Position numbers and translations under genes: made by a program | DNA from: Nocardiopsis sp. CC223A | GTDB lineage: Bacteria; Actinomycetota; Actinomycetes; Streptosporangiales; Streptosporangiaceae | Direction: 5' to 3' | Length of the DNA stretch: 46,559 bases | Assembly (NCBI RefSeq): GCF_030766825.1 | Contig: NZ_JASFDV010000058.1 | Location: 1-46,559 of the forward strand | Shown here: positions 8,759 to 17,603 of the stretch, in pieces | How positions within the stretch are numbered: the first letter of the stretch is position 1 | Layout of the letters: every line of letters starts with the position of its first letter | Notes under the pieces: model-generated | Databases searched by the model: none | What the model was told of the DNA's origin: nothing | What the model saw: only the letters and a program-made list of their open reading frames with translations

Positions 8759-10803
8759 ACCGGCTCCGTCATCTGGGGGTGGACGGCACCGCGCTGGCGG
8801 TCCTGGCTGCCATGGGGGCGTCCCTCCTGCTCCAGGCCGTCGAGGTGGCCATGGCACAGGTCTGGGTGTTCGGGGTGCTGGCCCTGGTCCTGTACACCAC
8901 CGAGTGGCTGGTCGCCCAGCGCGTCACCGTGCTGACCAAGGTGCTCAGCCGCATCCGGGTGGGGCTCACCGTGCGGATGCTGCTACGGCAGATCCTGCTG
9001 ATCGCCCTGTACGTGTCCGTGGGGGCGATCGGCACCGCCGCCTACTGGTCGACGTTCGCGGGGATGGCCGCGTTCTTCGTCCTGTCCCTGGGCTACGACC
9101 TGATGCGGATGCAGATCCTGCGCCGCTCCCGGCTGCCGGTGCGGACCCGCAACCTGGACCTGTCGGCGCTGAACCTGCCCCGGGTCCCCCGGTTCGTGCA
9201 CGGGCTGCCGATGAACCGCGTCTTCCTCGCCGACATCGCCCTGGTGACGGGCGGGGTGGCGCACCTGGCCGGCGGCCCGGAGTGGCTCGCGATCGGTGGC
9301 GCCGCCCTGAGCGCGGGCGCGGTCCTGGTGCTGGCGCTGGCCACCGTGCCGACGTTCCTGGCGCACCTGCGCTTCCCCTCCGACGCGCAGGTCATCGAAG
9401 AGGTCAACGAGCGGCTGCGCGCGTACCGGCCCGAGGTGGTCCTGTACTTCACGTTCGGCGTGGGCAGCCAGAACGGCGTCTACCAGGCCAACATGTGGCT
9501 GGAGGCGATCGAGCGGCTGGACCGGCGGGCCCTGGTGGTGTTCCGCGAGCACGCCAACCTGCCGCACCTGGAGCCGACGTCCCTGCCGGTCGTGTGCGTG
9601 CCGCGCGCCGACGACCTGGCCGCCCTGGACCTGTCCACGGTGCGGGTGGCCCTGTACCCGGGCAACGCGGGCAAGAACATCCACCTGGTGCAGCGCGCCG
9701 AGATCAAGCACGTGTTCATCGGGCACGGCGACAGCGACAAGCTGCCCAGCAGCAACCGGGTCAGCCGGATCTTCGACGAGATCTGGGTGGCCGGCCGCGG
9801 CGGGCGCGAGCGCTACCGCCGGGTCCGGCACGCCATCGACGACCGCGACGTGGTGGAGGTGGGCCGCCCGCAGCTGGACGTGGTCGAGGGTCCGCGCTCG
9901 GCGGCCGAACGGTCGGTGCCCACCGTGATCTACGCGCCCACCTGGGAGGGCGTGGACGACAACAACTACCTGACCTCGGCCGACACCGTGGGCGTGGAGC
10001 TGGTGGAGCGGCTGCTGGCCGGCGGCGAGCCGGTGCGGCTCATCTACAAACCGCACCCGCTGCTGGGCAAGCGGTCCCCGCGCGCCGCGGCGGCGCACCG
10101 GCGGATCGTGGAGGCGGTCACCGCGCACAACCGCCGCCTGGACCCGGTACCTCCGGAGGCCGAGCGGCTGCTGGCGGAGCTGCGGGCGCGGATCGAGGGG
10201 TTCCGGGAGGAGTCCTCGGAGCGGAACCTGACCGGGGCCGACCTGGCCGGATACCGGGACCTGCTGCGGCAGTGGCACGACCTGTACTGGAGGTCGGCCG
10301 GGCCGCTGCGCCACCACGTGGTCACCGACCCGTTCCCGACGCTGTTCTCGTGCTTCAACGAGTCGGACGCGATGGTCAGCGACATCTCCAGCGTGGTGGC
10401 CGACTTCATCGCCAGCGGCAAGCCGTACGCCATCGCGGACCTGTGGGACACCGCGGACGAGGAGTTCCGCGCACAGTACCCGTCCGCGGGGGCCGGGTAC
10501 CTGCTGCGGCCCGGGCTGTCCGGCCTGGACGAGGTCCTCTCGGCCGCCCGGGAGCCGGCGGACGACGCCATGGCTCGGCGCCGGGAGATCCTCAGGGAGT
10601 ACCTGCTGGGCCCGGACGAACCGGACGCCCAGACCCGGTTCTCCGCGGCCGTGGACGACCTGTACGGGCGGGGGCTGCGGGACTTCCCGCCCGGCACCTT
10701 CGCCGAGCCGGTCCCGGCCGACCCGTTCCGCGGGGAGGATCCGGGCGAGAGGACGGGCACCGCGGTCCCGGTCAACGTGCCCGACGCGGGGAAAGCGGTC
10801 TGA
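8755..10803 (+). CDS. Membrane-anchored CDP-polyol phosphotransferase (TagF/TarL-like teichoic acid polymerase), copy 1
   Basis: 682 residues. Residues 1-210 carry about six hydrophobic segments in pairs (about 12-55, 76-115, 158-206). The rest is a TagF/TarL-type glycerophosphotransferase domain with the family's catalytic signatures: H324 in 'FIGHGDSDK', 'APTWEG', H434 in 'YKPHP' and S542-D543 in 'SDISSVVADF'. It should transfer ribitol- or glycerol-phosphate from the CDP-activated polyol to a growing teichoic acid at the inner membrane face. It starts at a GTG overlapping the stop of the CDP-ribitol synthase gene, so donor synthesis and polymerisation are translationally coupled. Classical TagF enzymes are peripheral; the built-in membrane domain is unusual relative to those. 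Confidence 0.85.
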   Translation: MNRLRHLGVDGTALAVLAAMGASLLLQAVEVAMAQVWVFGVLALVLYTTEWLVAQRVTVLTKVLSRIRVGLTVRMLLRQILLIALYVSVGAIGTAAYWSTFAGMAAFFVLSLGYDLMRMQILRRSRLPVRTRNLDLSALNLPRVPRFVHGLPMNRVFLADIALVTGGVAHLAGGPEWLAIGGAALSAGAVLVLALATVPTFLAHLRFPSDAQVIEEVNERLRAYRPEVVLYFTFGVGSQNGVYQANMWLEAIERLDRRALVVFREHANLPHLEPTSLPVVCVPRADDLAALDLSTVRVALYPGNAGKNIHLVQRAEIKHVFIGHGDSDKLPSSNRVSRIFDEIWVAGRGGRERYRRVRHAIDDRDVVEVGRPQLDVVEGPRSAAERSVPTVIYAPTWEGVDDNNYLTSADTVGVELVERLLAGGEPVRLIYKPHPLLGKRSPRAAAAHRRIVEAVTAHNRRLDPVPPEAERLLAELRARIEGFREESSERNLTGADLAGYRDLLRQWHDLYWRSAGPLRHHVVTDPFPTLFSCFNESDAMVSDISSVVADFIASGKPYAIADLWDTADEEFRAQYPSAGAGYLLRPGLSGLDEVLSAAREPADDAMARRREILREYLLGPDEPDAQTRFSAAVDDLYGRGLRDFPPGTFAEPVPADPFRGEDPGERTGTAVPVNVPDAGKAV

Positions 10804-10824
10804 AACCCGTTCCGGAACCGTGAT

Positions 10825-10857
10825 GAGGGGGCCGCGCGAACAGCGCGCGGCCCCCTC
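10825..10857 (+). terminator. Stem-loop after teichoic-acid cassette 1
   Basis: A perfect 14-bp stem GAGGGGGCCGCGCG with its complement and a 5-nt loop, 21 bp past the polymerase stop codon. It separates the two tandem cassettes. Confidence 0.75.
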
Positions 10858-10886
10858 TCGTCATCCTCGTCCTCACACCGCTTCCT

Positions 10887-10964
10887 GTGACCTGATCGTC
10901 ACCTGAATCGGTCCGTGAGTCATCTAACTCACAAACCACAGGTAAACCCCATATCCTGTTAAAG
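10887..10964 (+). promoter_or_regulatory. AT-richer promoter region of teichoic-acid cassette 2
   Basis: Two inverted repeats lie here: GTGAC-6-GTCAC (10887-10902) and GTGAGT-6-ACTCAC (10915-10932). An AT-rich stretch with CATAT (10950-10954) and GTTAAAG (10958-10964) follows, about 115 bp upstream of the TTG start. CATAT followed by TAAA also occurs upstream of the acyltransferase and the NeuA-HAD genes. A promoter with operators is inferred, not shown. Confidence 0.35.
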
Positions 10965-11079
10965 CGTCTTTTCATCTGCCCGGTGAAGTCTCCCAGAGCA
11001 GGGGCCGGTCGTGCATCGACCTCCCCGAGCTTCCCCTGAGGCACCACCCCGCCCTTACTTCCCTTATCGGAGTCCACCC

Positions 11080-12525
11080 TTGTCCAGTCATGCCACCGAG
11101 CCCGTAGCCCGATCCGTGACCCGCACCGTCGCCGTCGTCCTGGCCGGCGGCAGCGGCCAGCGCATCGGTCTGGCTACGCCCAAGCAGCTCCTGAAGATCG
11201 CCGGGAAGACGATCCTGGAGCACACCTTGGAGCTGTTCGAGCAGGCTCCACGGGTGGACGAGGTCATCGTGATGATGAACCCCGGTTTCGTGAACGACGC
11301 CGAGGCCATCGTGCGCAAGGCCGGTCTGGGGAAGGTCACCCGGGTGCTGCCGGGCGGGACCTCCCGCAACGCCACCACCCAGCTCGCCCTGGACGCCCTG
11401 TCGCACTACTCGGCGGAGAACACCAACGTGCTCTTCCACGACGCGGTGCGCCCCCTGCTGTCCCAGCGGGTCATCGACGACTGCGTCACCGCCCTGGAGA
11501 CCTACCGGGCGGTCGACGTGGCCATCCCGTCCTCGGACACCATCATCGAGGTGGACGACGACGTCATCACCGACGTCCCCACCCGCTCCCGGCTGCGCCG
11601 CGGCCAGACCCCGCAGGGGTTCCGCCTCTCCACGATCCGCGACGCCTACGCCAAGGCGTGGGCCGACCCGGGTTTCGAGGCCACCGACGACTGCACCGTG
11701 GTCCTGCGCTACGCGCCCGAGGTGCCGATCCACGTGGTCGCGGGCGAGGAGCAGAACATGAAGGTGACCCAGCCGGTCGACATCTTCATCGCCGACAAGC
11801 TCTTCCAGCTCTCCTCGGCCGCCACCCCCGAGTTCACCGAAGAGGACTACGCCGCCCGGCTCTCCGGCAAGACGGTGGTGGTGTTCGGCGGCAGCTACGG
11901 CATCGGCGCGGGGATCGCCGACCTGGCGGAGAAGCACGGCGCCCGGGTCTTCCGCTACTCGCGCAGCGCCACCCGCACCGACGTGGCCAACCCGGCCGAC
12001 ATCGCCGGGGCACTGGAGCAGGCGCACTCCGCGACGGGCCGTATCGACTACGTCGTCAACACCGCCGGGGTGCTGCGCATCGGCCGCCTCGACCAGACCG
12101 ACGACTCCGTCATCGAGGAGGCGCTGCGGGTCAACTACCTGGCCCCGGTGCACATCGCCCGCGCCGCCTTCCCGTACCTGGCCCAGACCAAGGGGCAGCT
12201 GCTGCTCTACACGTCCAGCTCCTACACGCGCGGACGCGGCGAGTACAGCCTGTACTCCTCCACCAAGGCGGCGACCGTCAACCTGACCCAGGCCCTGGCC
12301 GACGAGTGGTCCGAGGACGGCGTGCGCATCAACTGCATCAACCCCGAGCGCACCCAGACGCCCATGCGGGTCAAGGCGTTCGGCGAGGAGCCCGCCGGGA
12401 CGCTGCTCAGCGCCGAGAAGGTGGCCACGACGTCGCTGGACGTGCTGCTGTCCGACCTCACCGGCCACGTCGTCGACGTCCGCCGCGAGGACCTGCCCGG
12501 CATCGGCACCGGGAGCGCCAAGTGA
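11080..12525 (+). CDS. Bifunctional ribulose-5-phosphate reductase / CDP-ribitol pyrophosphorylase (copy 2)
   Basis: About 481 residues from the TTG at 11080. This start is preferred because a CGGAG ribosome site precedes it by 7 nt and the resulting N-terminus matches copy 1 in length; an in-frame GTG at 11011 is the alternative. The domain order is the same as in copy 1: IspD-like cytidylyltransferase ('VVLAGGSGQRIGLATPKQL') then SDR ('VVFGGSYGIG', 'YSLYSSTKAA'). The protein is nearly identical to copy 1 over long blocks. The differences concentrate at the N-terminus, around the interdomain region and at the very C-terminus. It ends in a GTGA overlap with the second polymerase gene. It predicts CDP-ribitol supply; which copy is dominant cannot be told. 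Confidence 0.87.
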   Translation: MSSHATEPVARSVTRTVAVVLAGGSGQRIGLATPKQLLKIAGKTILEHTLELFEQAPRVDEVIVMMNPGFVNDAEAIVRKAGLGKVTRVLPGGTSRNATTQLALDALSHYSAENTNVLFHDAVRPLLSQRVIDDCVTALETYRAVDVAIPSSDTIIEVDDDVITDVPTRSRLRRGQTPQGFRLSTIRDAYAKAWADPGFEATDDCTVVLRYAPEVPIHVVAGEEQNMKVTQPVDIFIADKLFQLSSAATPEFTEEDYAARLSGKTVVVFGGSYGIGAGIADLAEKHGARVFRYSRSATRTDVANPADIAGALEQAHSATGRIDYVVNTAGVLRIGRLDQTDDSVIEEALRVNYLAPVHIARAAFPYLAQTKGQLLLYTSSSYTRGRGEYSLYSSTKAATVNLTQALADEWSEDGVRINCINPERTQTPMRVKAFGEEPAGTLLSAEKVATTSLDVLLSDLTGHVVDVRREDLPGIGTGSAK

Positions 12526-14507
12526 ACAACTTCCGCAACCTCAGCCGGGCCACGCTCCTGGGGGCCGCCCTGCTCGGGCTCACCTACCTGGTGATGCTCA
12601 CCGGCGTCATCGCCGAATCCTGGTGGGTCTTCGCCGTCGGCGCGGCGGGCAGCTACGCCATGGACGCGCTGCTGCTGCACCGGCTCCAGGACCTGGCCAA
12701 GCTGATCCAGCAGATCCGCCTGGGCATCACCTCGCGTGCCCTGCTGCGCCAGCTGCTCGCTCTGGGCCTGCTCATCACCACGACCACGGCCACCTCCACC
12801 GGCATCGGCATGGTCCTGTTGGTGTTCCTGCTGCTCTTCGGTCTCCAGTTGGTCGCGGGCATCGCCGCCCGGGTGCTGCGCGCGGAGCGCAAGCTGCCGA
12901 TCGTCACCCGCAACATCGACCTGAGCGCGCTGAACATCCCCGACAGCCCGCCGATGCCCCTGGTACGCGAGCCGATGAGCCGGCTGCTGCCGCTGGACGC
13001 CTTCCTGGTGTTCGGCGTCGTGGGGTACGTGTGGTTCGGGTCGGCCTGGGCCGTCGCGGCCGGTGCCGTGCTGACCCTGGGCGTCACCGTCCTCGGACTG
13101 CTGATGCTGGCGTGGCACATCCGGCGCGCCCGCACCATCCCCTCCCCTGAGAAGGTCATGGAGTTCGCCCAGTCCTGGCTGGACTCCTACCGGCCCGAGG
13201 TCGTCCTGTACTTCTCCGGTTCGGCCGACTCTGCCTACCAGGTGAACATGTGGCTGGACACCATGGCGCGGCTGCCCCGGCGCGGGGTCATCGTCCTGCG
13301 CGAGCGCGTGATCGCCGCCCAACTGGCGCCGACCTCCGTCCCGGTGCTGTGCGTCCCGGCCGCCACCGACCTGATGGCACTGGACTTCGGCCCGGCGCGG
13401 GTGGCCCTGTACCCGGCCAACACCGGCAAGAACATCCACATGCTGCGCAACCCGATGATCAAGCACGTGTTCATCGGGCACGGCGACAGCGACAAGATCG
13501 CCAGCGTCAACCCGTTCAGCAAGGTCTACGACGAGGTGTGGACCGCCGGCCGGGCCGGGCTGGACCGGTACGTGCGCGCCCAGGTGGGCGTGCGCACCGA
13601 CGAGATCGTCGAGGTGGGCCGCCCCCAGCTGGACTCGGTCCGCACCGACACCGCGCCCAACGCCGTCCGCACCGTGCTGTACGCGCCGACCTGGGAGGGG
13701 TGGACCGACGACCCCGGCAACACCTCCCTGATCGACGCGGGCCCCACCCTGATCGCTCAGTTGCTGAAGGCCGAGCCCGGGGTGCGCGTGCTGTACAAGC
13801 CGCACCCGTTCACCGGCATCCGCTCGGACCGGGCGCGCCGGGCGCACCAGAAGATCGTCGCGCTGTTGGAGGCCGCGAACAGGGCCGCCGGGCACGGCGA
13901 GCGGGACACCCGTGAGCTGGCGGCGCTCGACCGCCGCCTGGCCGCCTTCGACGACGACCGGGGCACCACCGACGAGGCCCACAACTCGCGCGAGGAGGGC
14001 AAGGCCGACCCCGCGCTCATCGAGAAGCTGGCCGTCCTCACCGAGGAATGGCACCGGGTGTACTGGGAGGGCCGGCCCGACACCGCGCACCTGGTCATCC
14101 AGGGGCCGCGCCCGTCGCTGTACTCCTGTTTCAACCAGGCCGACCTGCTGATCAGCGACATCTCCAGCGTGGTGGCCGACTTCGTCGCCACCGAGAAGCC
14201 CTACGCGATCACCAACTGCGAGGGCATCACGCACGAGGAGTTCCGGGTCAAGCACCCGACGTCGAGTGCGGCCTACTTGCTCGGCCCCGACGGTACCGGG
14301 CTGGACACCGCCCTGGCCGCCGTGCACCTGGAGGGCGCCGACGATATGGAGGAGCACCGCCGTGAGCTGCGCACCTACCTGCTCGGGCCGTCGGACACCA
14401 GCTCCATGAGCCGCTTCACCGCCGCCGTGGACGACCTCTACGAACGCGCCGCGGAGCTGCGGCCGCTGGACTCCACAGAGTCGGACAACACGTCTGTCGG
14501 CGTCTGA
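12522..14507 (+). CDS. Membrane-anchored CDP-polyol phosphotransferase (TagF/TarL-like), copy 2
   Basis: 661 residues with the same architecture as copy 1. The N-terminal membrane domain (about residues 1-205) is diverged in sequence but keeps the paired hydrophobic segments. The catalytic domain has H320 in 'FIGHGDSDK', 'APTWEG', H428 in 'YKPHP' and S545-D546 in 'SDISSVVADF'. An acidic and basic insert (about residues 450-500) precedes the last motif. It starts at GTG 12522, overlapping the preceding stop. The sequence differs from copy 1 far more than the two synthase genes differ from one another. This fits two polymerases using the same donor but different acceptors or lengths (for example primer versus polymer); that is an inference. 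Confidence 0.85.
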   Translation: MNNFRNLSRATLLGAALLGLTYLVMLTGVIAESWWVFAVGAAGSYAMDALLLHRLQDLAKLIQQIRLGITSRALLRQLLALGLLITTTTATSTGIGMVLLVFLLLFGLQLVAGIAARVLRAERKLPIVTRNIDLSALNIPDSPPMPLVREPMSRLLPLDAFLVFGVVGYVWFGSAWAVAAGAVLTLGVTVLGLLMLAWHIRRARTIPSPEKVMEFAQSWLDSYRPEVVLYFSGSADSAYQVNMWLDTMARLPRRGVIVLRERVIAAQLAPTSVPVLCVPAATDLMALDFGPARVALYPANTGKNIHMLRNPMIKHVFIGHGDSDKIASVNPFSKVYDEVWTAGRAGLDRYVRAQVGVRTDEIVEVGRPQLDSVRTDTAPNAVRTVLYAPTWEGWTDDPGNTSLIDAGPTLIAQLLKAEPGVRVLYKPHPFTGIRSDRARRAHQKIVALLEAANRAAGHGERDTRELAALDRRLAAFDDDRGTTDEAHNSREEGKADPALIEKLAVLTEEWHRVYWEGRPDTAHLVIQGPRPSLYSCFNQADLLISDISSVVADFVATEKPYAITNCEGITHEEFRVKHPTSSAAYLLGPDGTGLDTALAAVHLEGADDMEEHRRELRTYLLGPSDTSSMSRFTAAVDDLYERAAELRPLDSTESDNTSVGV

Positions 14508-14533
14508 CTCCCGGAAGGAACCGAATTCCCCAG

Positions 14534-17242
14534 ATGGCAACGAAGACGTCGATCCCCGACGACCTACAGCGCCTGATCCGCCACATCCCCGAAGCGGACG
14601 AGGAGGAGCGCGCCCGGGCACAGGACGCCGCCGGCGCGTTCCTGGCAGGTCTGCCCCAAGGCGCCCTGTCCTCTCTGCTCCCCTGACCCGAAGCCGGTTG
14701 TGGCTGGTGGCGCAGGGACGGTGGGACGAGGCCGTCGCCATCATCGTGTTCGAGCGCGAGAACCCCGGCGCCTTCCGGATCCGGGGGCTGTTGTCTCCGT
14801 CGCTGGAGGTGCCCGGTGTGGCTTCGGGCGTCCTGCCCAAGGAGGTCGCCGCGCTCTCCGACGAAGAGATCCCACTGGTCGCCCGGCTCACCGAGATGGT
14901 GTGGGAGGGCGGGGTACTGCGGGTACGCGGCTATGCCCACGTGCGTAACGTCCCCGTACCGGAGCGGCCCCGGATCCCGACGCTGGCCTGGCTCACCCGG
15001 AAGGGTTCGCGCAAGCGGATCCCGCTCCGGGTGACACCGCGCGTCGAACCGTTGGCCACCCTCCATTCCAAGCAGGCGCTGCACTGCTACGACGGTTCCG
15101 GCTTCGAGATCTCCGTGGACCCCGGGCGGCTGCGCTCTGGCGGGAAATGGGCGAAGGGCACCTGGTCGCTGACCCTGGCGGTATGGGCTTTCGGCAAGGC
15201 ACGTAAGGACGGCATCGCTCCCGGCGATATCGGTACCTCCGGCCACGCGCACTCCCACCGGCTGGACGAGGGCACACGATGGGTGAGCGACTTCGTCAAG
15301 AAGCGCCTGGAGTTCCGGGTGGAGCCGGTCCGCACCGAGTTGCGCGGCCACTCCGTCAACGGTGACCACCTCGCCCTTGACCTGTCCGGCGCGGTCGAGG
15401 GCCTGGTCGTCTCCTTCAAGGGAGAGGACGGCGAGCAGGTGGAGCGGGTCCACCCCGTCTCCACCGAGGCGGGGACCGCCCGGGCCCTGCTCCCCCCTCG
15501 ACGACCTGTGGACGCCCGGTGCCGCCACCCGGGAACTGCGCGTCCGGGCGGCGGTCGGCGACCGGCGACTCCCCGTGGTGGTCCCCGACGGCGCTCTGGC
15601 GTCGGCCCACCCGGTGGGTGAGGACCGCGAGGTCTCGGTGGGCGTGACCGCGGACGGAGCCCTGGTGCTGCACGACCGGGTGCGTCAGCCGGTGGTCGAC
15701 ACCCTGCGCTGGGAGGACGGACGGCTCCACCTCTCAGGCGCCTACACCGGCCCGGACCGGGACCGGGTGCTGGTGCTGCGGCACGGCGAACGGTTCGAGG
15801 AGATCCGGCAGTCCGTCACCATCGATGACGGTCGATTCGAGGCCGTCATCGACCCCGAGCACCAGGACTTCTTCGGGGCTTCTCTGCCGCTGTCCCGCGG
15901 CCGGTGGTACCTGTCCCTGCGCGGCGCCGACCGGTGGGACAACAGCGAGGACGCACCTGTCAAGCTCCGTCCGGACCTGATCGCCGCGCTGCCCGCCGTC
16001 CACGAGGGGGTGCACAAGACGTACTCGGTGGACCGGCGCTTCCACGACCGGATCTTCCTGGCAGCGGGGAGCGTTCTGGACTCCTCGGAGCTGGGGCCCT
16101 ACCGGCAGCGCGTGCTGCGCGACGAGTACCTGGCGGCGCGCGAGCGCGACCCGCTGCGCGAGGCCGTGTTCTACAGCAGCTTCGAGGGCAAGCAGTTCTC
16201 GGATTCACCCCGGGCGGTGTACGAGGAACTGGTGCGGCGCGGTGTGGATGTCGAGCACATCTGGACGATCCGGGACCGCCAGGTGGTGCTGCCCCAGAGG
16301 GTCACCGCCGTGGAGTACGGCAGCCGGGAGTGGGCGCTGGCCATGGCCCGCAGTCGATACGTGGTGAACAACGTCAAAATGGAGGACTGGTTGCTGCGCC
16401 GCGAGGGGCAGATGGTCGTACAGACCTGGCACGGCACCCCGCTCAAGCGGATCGGCGCCGACCTGTTGGGCACGCCCAAGGCGAACCGGGCCTACATCGC
16501 GAGCCTGCCGCACCGGTCGCGCCAGTGGGACTTCCTGGTGTCCCCGAACACGTTCACCACTCCGATCATGCGCGACGCCTTCCTCTGCGAATCGGAGATC
16601 CTGGAATCGGGCTACCCGCGCAACGACGTCTTCCACGCCCCGGACCGGGAAGCACGGGCCGAGCGGACGCGAGAGGCCCTTGGGCTTCCGAAGGGGCGCA
16701 AGGTCGTCCTGTACGCCCCGACCTGGCGTGATGACCAGCGATACGCCTCTCAGAGGTTCAAGCTCGATCTACAGATCGACCTGCCCTCACTGCGCGAGGA
16801 ACTGGCCGACGACCACGTGCTGCTGTTCCGCAAGCACCCCAAGGTGCTGGACAGCATCCCCGGCGCCGGCCAGGGCTTCGTGTGGGACGTGACCAAGTAT
16901 CCCGACATCGCCGACCTGTACCTGATCGCGGACGTGCTGGTGACGGACTACTCGTCAGCACTCTTCGACTTCGCCCACTCGGGCAAGCCGATGCTGTTCT
17001 ACACCTACGACCTGGAGCACTACCGGGACACGCTGCGCGGGTTCTACTTCGACCTGGGCGAGCGTGCGCCGGGGCCGCTGTTGAAGACGTCCGGGGAGCT
17101 GATCAAGGCGATCCGCGACCTTGACACGGTGGCCGAGCAGTACCAGGAGCGGTACGAGGAGTTCGTACGGGACTTCTGCGACCCGTCGGACGGCCGGGCC
17201 GCGGAGCGGGTGGTGGACCGCATGCTGAACGGGCGCGGCTGA
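14534..17242 (+). pseudogene. Soluble TagF-like CDP-glycerol glycerophosphotransferase gene broken by two single-base frameshifts
   Basis: Three consecutive reading-frame pieces join into one protein of about 900 residues. Piece 1 (14534-14686, 50 residues, starts 'MATKTSIPDDLQRLIRHI') ends at a TGA. Adding one C to the CCCC at 14680-14683 would join it to piece 2 through 'LPLTRSRLWLVAQGRWDEAV'. Piece 2 runs to about 15490. Removing one C from the CCCCCC at 15492-15497 would join it to piece 3 through 'ARALLPLDDLWTPG'. Piece 3 contains the PF04464-type catalytic domain: 'QTWHGTPLKRIG', 'APTWRDDQ', 'FRKHP' and 'TDYSSALFDF'. The two shifts are opposite in sign. Each is in a C-run, so real mutation, phase variation and sequencing error all remain possible. 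There is no N-terminal membrane domain, unlike the two upstream polymerases. Confidence 0.75.
15362..17242 (+). CDS. Open reading frame holding the catalytic part of the frameshifted TagF-like protein
   Basis: This is the longest intact piece of the broken gene described above. Only the part after about 15498 is in the genuine protein frame; the first 45 codons are the wrong frame of the preceding piece. It encodes a beta-rich region ('LVLHDRVRQPVVDTLRWEDG') followed by the complete glycerophosphotransferase domain with H at 16430-16432 ('QTWHGTP'), 'FRKHP' and 'TDYSS'. It has no ribosome site of its own, so translation independent of the upstream part is doubtful. If the frameshifts are sequencing artefacts, this is the C-terminal two thirds of an active polymerase. 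Confidence 0.45.
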   Translation: MTTSPLTCPARSRAWSSPSRERTASRWSGSTPSPPRRGPPGPCSPLDDLWTPGAATRELRVRAAVGDRRLPVVVPDGALASAHPVGEDREVSVGVTADGALVLHDRVRQPVVDTLRWEDGRLHLSGAYTGPDRDRVLVLRHGERFEEIRQSVTIDDGRFEAVIDPEHQDFFGASLPLSRGRWYLSLRGADRWDNSEDAPVKLRPDLIAALPAVHEGVHKTYSVDRRFHDRIFLAAGSVLDSSELGPYRQRVLRDEYLAARERDPLREAVFYSSFEGKQFSDSPRAVYEELVRRGVDVEHIWTIRDRQVVLPQRVTAVEYGSREWALAMARSRYVVNNVKMEDWLLRREGQMVVQTWHGTPLKRIGADLLGTPKANRAYIASLPHRSRQWDFLVSPNTFTTPIMRDAFLCESEILESGYPRNDVFHAPDREARAERTREALGLPKGRKVVLYAPTWRDDQRYASQRFKLDLQIDLPSLREELADDHVLLFRKHPKVLDSIPGAGQGFVWDVTKYPDIADLYLIADVLVTDYSSALFDFAHSGKPMLFYTYDLEHYRDTLRGFYFDLGERAPGPLLKTSGELIKAIRDLDTVAEQYQERYEEFVRDFCDPSDGRAAERVVDRMLNGRG

Positions 17243-17289
17243 GCCCACCGCCGGCGCGCGGAGGCCCCGGACCTGGCCTTGGGTTCTAG

Positions 17290-17333
17290 TGGTGGTCGCA
17301 ACACCCTGAACTTTCAGGAAGTTGCGACCACCA
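17290..17333. repeat. Perfect 13-bp inverted repeat, probable insertion-sequence end or MITE remnant
   Basis: TGGTGGTCGCAAC (17290-17302) and its exact complement (17321-17333) flank a second nested stem CCTGA/TCAGG, so the whole 44 bp can fold into one hairpin. An ATG follows at once (17333) and opens a short frame 'MSFAKQELVRLRKQFLELMA', which resembles the N-terminus of some actinobacterial transposases; that likeness is weak. It marks the junction where teichoic-acid DNA meets Rhs DNA. Confidence 0.5.
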
Positions 17334-17399
17334 TGTCGTTCGCCAAGCAGGAACTTGTCCGCCTCAGGAAACAGTTCCTGGAACTGATGGCCGAGCTCA

Positions 17400-17590
17400 C
17401 CGACGTCAATCCGTTCAGCAAGGTCTACGACGAGGTGTGGACCGCCAGCCGGGTGGGGCTCGACCGGTACATGCGCGCCCAGGTGGGAGTGCGCACCGAC
17501 GAGATCGTCGAGGTGGGCCGGCCCCGACTCAATTCGATCCGCCCGGACACCGCGCCCAACGCCGTCCGGACCGTACTGTACGCGCCGACC
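17400..17590 (+). pseudogene. Internal fragment of a TagF/TarL-like polymerase gene
   Basis: About 190 bp, closely similar to 13503-13691 of polymerase copy 2. The translated stretch 'VNPFSKVYDEVWTASRVGLD' through 'APNAVRTVLYAPT' matches copy 2 with scattered substitutions and lacks both ends of the gene. It breaks off just before the TWEG motif, where Rhs sequence begins. The many synonymous differences mean it is not a fresh duplication of copy 2 but comes from a diverged relative. No function is expected. Confidence 0.75.
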
Positions 17591-17603
17591 TGTTTCGTAC
17601 CGG

